Below are positions 60,487-64,000 of a DNA stretch of 64,000 nucleotides, one piece after another. The stretch lies in NCBI RefSeq assembly GCF_000208745.1, contig NC_030855.1, positions 20,198,966 to 20,262,965 on the forward strand, written 5' to 3'. Numbering within the stretch: position 1 is the first letter of the stretch; every line of letters begins with the position of its first letter. The notes under the pieces are model-generated. The model worked only from the letters and a program-made list of their open reading frames with translations, was not told where the DNA came from and made no database searches. Source of the stretch: Theobroma cacao. Lineage: Eukaryota > Streptophyta > Magnoliopsida > Malvales > Malvaceae. The position numbers and the translations under genes were made by a program.

Positions 60487-61511
60487 GTATATATGTAGTC
60501 AAAAGTTCAAATAGCAATAGTTTTTTAATTTTTGTTATATACCAAAATATGTTACAAATAACATGTTAGATATAACCCAAATTTGTTAATCTATATACTT
60601 TTTTGATCCTATTTTACTGCAAATATTCATCAATAGCAACTCAATAACTTCAAAGGCCTAAAATTAAATATTCAAATGAGACATTTTTTATTGAAATTAA
60701 GAAATGAGGCCTTTTTTTTATTAAAGTTAAAGGAAGAAAGAGCAAATGAGAAAATAGGAGAAATAGTTGAAAATTCATAGCATTGTGGGAATGAGAAGTG
60801 ATTAAAAATGAGATTTATTAGGCAGATAATTAAAGAAATTAGAGAATATGTCATTTTATTAATTATTTTGACTTTTATTAATTTTAATAAAAAATTATAT
60901 AAATAATTAAGAATTAATAAGATGAGGAAGTGAAATAAAATAGATATTTATTAATCATAAGAGAATACATATATATTTTATTAATTATTTTAATTTTTAT
61001 ATATTTTTAATATAATTAATTATATTACTATTATTATTATTATTATTATAAAATTATGAGATTTATGAAAATTTAGACCCTAAAACCCTTGTTTTAGTGA
61101 CTTTACCCTAAAACCGGTCTTGATTTTCATTGTCCTTTAATGCATGCTTATCTTATTATTTTAAATGTACTTAAATTAATATCGTCAACCTATTTATAAA
61201 AGTAATAAATAAACCCAAACCTACCCACTAAGTTCACAGAAATCCACAAAACCAAGAGGTTTTAATGCAAACTCATAATAGAAAAAAAAAATAAAATCTC
61301 ATATTTTTCCTACAAACGAAAGGGAAAATTGATTATTTCATTTTCCTTTTCCATGCATGTGATGCTAACATCAAACATAGTAAGTTAACACTTTTCACCA
61401 CTCAAATTCACATTTGAATCCTCAAGTCATCATTGCCATTTATTGTTGTCCACATTTGACATGGAATTCTTCCTATTTTGAATGGTAATTGGAAACTTTT
61501 TCCCCTCCTCT

Positions 61512-61546
<35 letters not shown>

Positions 61547-62833
61547 TTAGGTACATTGGGCTGGCCAGATGCAAATAGGGAACAAGGATCCTGAAGAAAT
61601 AAATCTGGTCGTTGGGTCCAAATTGAAGAATTGGCACGTGATAATACTTTAATACTCCCGCCTTTATTTTTACTCTTATTATACAACAATTGGACCGCTG
61701 GCATATCTACAAAAAAGAAATGTGGGGAAAAATGCATCTGCCATACATTTATGGGAAGACCGACCGAATTAGGTGGGTTAGGGTTTGATTTCGAAGCATG
61801 GCGTTACATTTGAACGAAATATTATAACCTCGAACTTTGAATTTTTATAAATTATGCTCGGGGGGTCAACAACTCTTCCAAGGTAGCCTAAATTATGGAA
61901 TGAGAGAAAATCATTTCACGTTATGTAATTCAAAACTTAATGAATCTTAATACGTAATGAAAAAAGTATTATTACATTAACTATATCTATTATTTAATGT
62001 GAAAATATTTTAGTAAGAAAAATGATGTAACTATAACTAATAAACTTAGCGTGAATCCATTTAGATTATATTTGGCCTTTGATTTTATTTATCAAGAATT
62101 AGATGAATTTTGTAAAATTTTCATCCAAAATAAAAATGAATAAATTTATAAAACTCAATAAGCAGATTAATGATATGTAAAATATGTAACTTAAATACGA
62201 AATCATGGAAAAATTATATATGGTAATATACACCTATCTTTAGTTTTATATATTTTTTGTTATCTGATATTATCTTATTAGAACTTATTAAAAATCGAGA
62301 ATTAATACGTCTAAACGCAAGAAACACAGTAAATCAATAACTTTGATGCAACAAATGGTACTGAAACACTGATGCTCAGTATTGGGGAGCCGCAGGTGTA
62401 GTCTGCAGATTGCTTTGATGATCTGATGTGATATTGGAACCTATCCCTTCTTTTGAACTCTTTTGTTTTGTAGACCTTAGGTGAGCAACATGTAAAGGAG
62501 ATGAGCTGACTTAGTGGCTTTGTTTAGGGTTCATTTTGCTTTCTTTTGTCTGATCAACGTTTCTTGTTTCATCTTAAAGTGGTTGATTGCCGCAGCCCTT
62601 GTGTTTTTGAATGTTGTCATGTTACGGTGCTTGATTTTGTACAGAGACTTACACCCTTATTCAGCTTATGAATACAATCATACTTACTTTGTCTCTAAAA
62701 AAAAACTTTTATATAGAAAAGTAGAACAAATGTAGATATATAATAATAGTATCTTATTCCTATTTAAAGAAACAGGAAAGGGGCACTTCGATGGGGCAAA
62801 AAAAAAAACAAGGGAAAAGGGGAAAAGGTACAA
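60487..62833. other. Spacer, no gene recognised
   Basis: AT-rich. A TA microsatellite sits at about 61514-61542, a TTA run near 61028-61049, and a lone G-box CACGTG at 61635-61640. 62340-62710 is more balanced and ends in ctctaaaaaaaa, which might be a LINE or transcript tail, but no coding motif supports that. Confidence 0.45.
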
Positions 62834-62980
62834 CACGTGAATTGTATGCGACGCTACATCTTGAGTTGGGGAATCAACAAAAAAAACCCTTACGATCCTG
62901 CCACGTGTTATATGTAAAATGACAGAATTGCCTTAATTTGTGCTTCCACGGTTCGACCGAGGCGAATTGTTTAACACGTG
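62834..62980. promoter_or_regulatory. Three evenly spaced G-boxes
   Basis: CACGTG occurs at 62834-62839, 62902-62907 and 62975-62980, at spacings of 68 and 73 bp. Just downstream (63080-63230) is a GC-rich patch with a CGCG core (gacgcgcgtgg) and CT-rich strings. Together these look like a stress- or ABA-type promoter whose gene may lie outside the window or be unrecognised here. Confidence 0.5.
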
Positions 62981-64000
62981 CTGTATTCGACTCTACACAA
63001 GTCAAGGGAGAGAATATCAAAGAAACGTGAAGAAACCGTTTTTCGCTTTTATGAAAGAAAAAAAAAAAAAAAAACAAACTTGACGCGCGTGGGGCCTAAG
63101 TGGCTGTCTGCCTCTGCCCGTCTGTCGGCATATAACGCCACCTAACTAACACCGTCAAAAACCTCCTAACTCCGTCTGAGTCCTGAAAAGTCACCACAGT
63201 CTCATGATACCGACGCTCCCCTAACAGGCTTTAATTACCAAAGTACCCTTTGACTAGTATTCACTCTACATATATTTATTAAAAAAATGCGTTTAAAATT
63301 TTTAATTTAAACATATAATATTATTTTAATTTAAAAAAATAATAATTTAAATTTAACTCTTTGATGCAAAATAATTTATTTATTGAACAAAAGTGAATGT
63401 CGTTAACTTTTTGTATCAAGAAGGAAGAATATAAGGAGAGCACATTATGCCATGTTGAGTATGAATCGGAGAAATGGATCATAATTCTAACGTTATTCAT
63501 GAACATGTTACATTCACTTAAAAGAATGAGTTTTAATTACGTAATTGAATTATTGCATGATTTACATATAATTTCCTCCGTAGATTTTCATTATTTTTTA
63601 AAAATTATTATAATATTACTCATTTTCTTGTTCATGTTAACTCATATGAGAAAACACTAAATTTAATTAAATTCGTGAATACATGCCATTAAACCCACAA
63701 GACTTTTTTGAACCTAACATATAAAACCTCATAATGTTGAACTAAAATTTAATGCATAGTTGCAAAACTCTGAAAGATGACAAGTTATCTGAAAGAGATT
63801 GCATTAATTTAATCATTACTAATGCACATATTAAGACCCAAATTCAATGATCTTGCTTGTAGCATGAAAAATGTGCAGCCAAAAGTGTGGACTCGGAGTT
63901 GGACCACTGAAATTGCAGTTTTTCTCCCTTTTCTACTAATTTTAAAAATTGTTCCAAAAAAAACTTGGTCCAAACGAAAAGGGCAACCGTGGAAGGAAAA
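62981..64000. other. Promoter-like patch then AT-rich spacer
   Basis: 63,060-63,230 is relatively GC-rich and promoter-like. After 63,250 the DNA is AT-rich. The plus frame at 63397-63660 is Leu/Ile/Phe-rich from AT content and not convincing as a gene. Confidence 0.4.

Noticed and set aside
62340..62710. Possible second LINE tail ending in an A-run
   Set aside because: No RNase H or reverse transcriptase motif and no target duplication found.
63397..63660. 87-codon Leu/Ile/Phe-rich frame near the right edge
   Set aside because: Hydrophobicity is explained by AT-rich codons; no signal or domain pattern.
1..64000. CRISPR arrays, bacterial-type operons, tRNA or rRNA genes
   Set aside because: Scanned for; none seen, and the window is plant nuclear DNA.

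Overview
The window is nuclear DNA from a dicotyledonous plant. It is AT-rich and has split genes with GT-AG introns, plant-only gene families (LAZY/DRO1, EXO70, DUF4220, LRR-III receptor kinases) and three Ty1-copia retrotransposons. I cannot name the species from sequence alone.

Layout: 1-1.1 kb holds repeat debris (LTR-like modules, then the poly(A) tail of a LINE). 1.6-3.4 kb (+) is a five-exon nucleoside diphosphate kinase with a signal peptide and a C-terminal ER-retention signal. 4.7-6.9 kb (-) is a DUF4220/DUF594 membrane-protein gene broken by one frameshift and one stop. 6.9-11.8 kb is AT-rich spacer with a diverged tandem repeat that carries a tiny SINE-like insertion. 11.8-17.1 kb is a full-length but multiply broken Copia element (Copia-1). 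17.1-20.8 kb is spacer with a G-box/CCAAT palindrome and two unrecognised reading frames. 20.8-22.6 kb (+) is a DRO1/LAZY-type gravitropism gene; 25.4-27.8 kb (+) LSM1; 29.0-32.3 kb (+) a lung-seven-transmembrane (GOST) receptor; 34.7-36.6 kb (-) an intronless EXO70; 39.5-42.0 kb (-) a pollen-receptor-kinase-like LRR pseudokinase. From 43.2 to 51.2 kb an old Copia element has its gag split by a second Copia element (Copia-2). 52.2-52.4 kb (-) is a small unrecognised gene candidate. 55.4-55.9 kb is a fold-back DNA element. 56.1-60.5 kb is a third Copia element (Copia-3) without gag. 60.5-64 kb is spacer with a promoter-like G-box cluster.

The gene order LRR kinase - EXO70D - seven-TM receptor - DRO1 matches, from memory, Arabidopsis At1g72460 to At1g72490. 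The NDPK-LAZY pairing matches At1g17410/At1g17400, and the LAZY-LSM1 pairing matches At1g19115/At1g19120. The segment therefore looks like an ancestral block that Arabidopsis split among duplicated regions. The genes do not form a pathway: they cover root gravitropism (DRO1), exocytosis (EXO70), secretory-pathway membrane proteins (GOST), mRNA decapping (LSM1), ER nucleotide metabolism (NDPK) and cell-surface signalling (LRR kinase). I see no clear new multi-gene system; the best leads are the ER-targeted NDPK, the conserved block and the nested transposon history.
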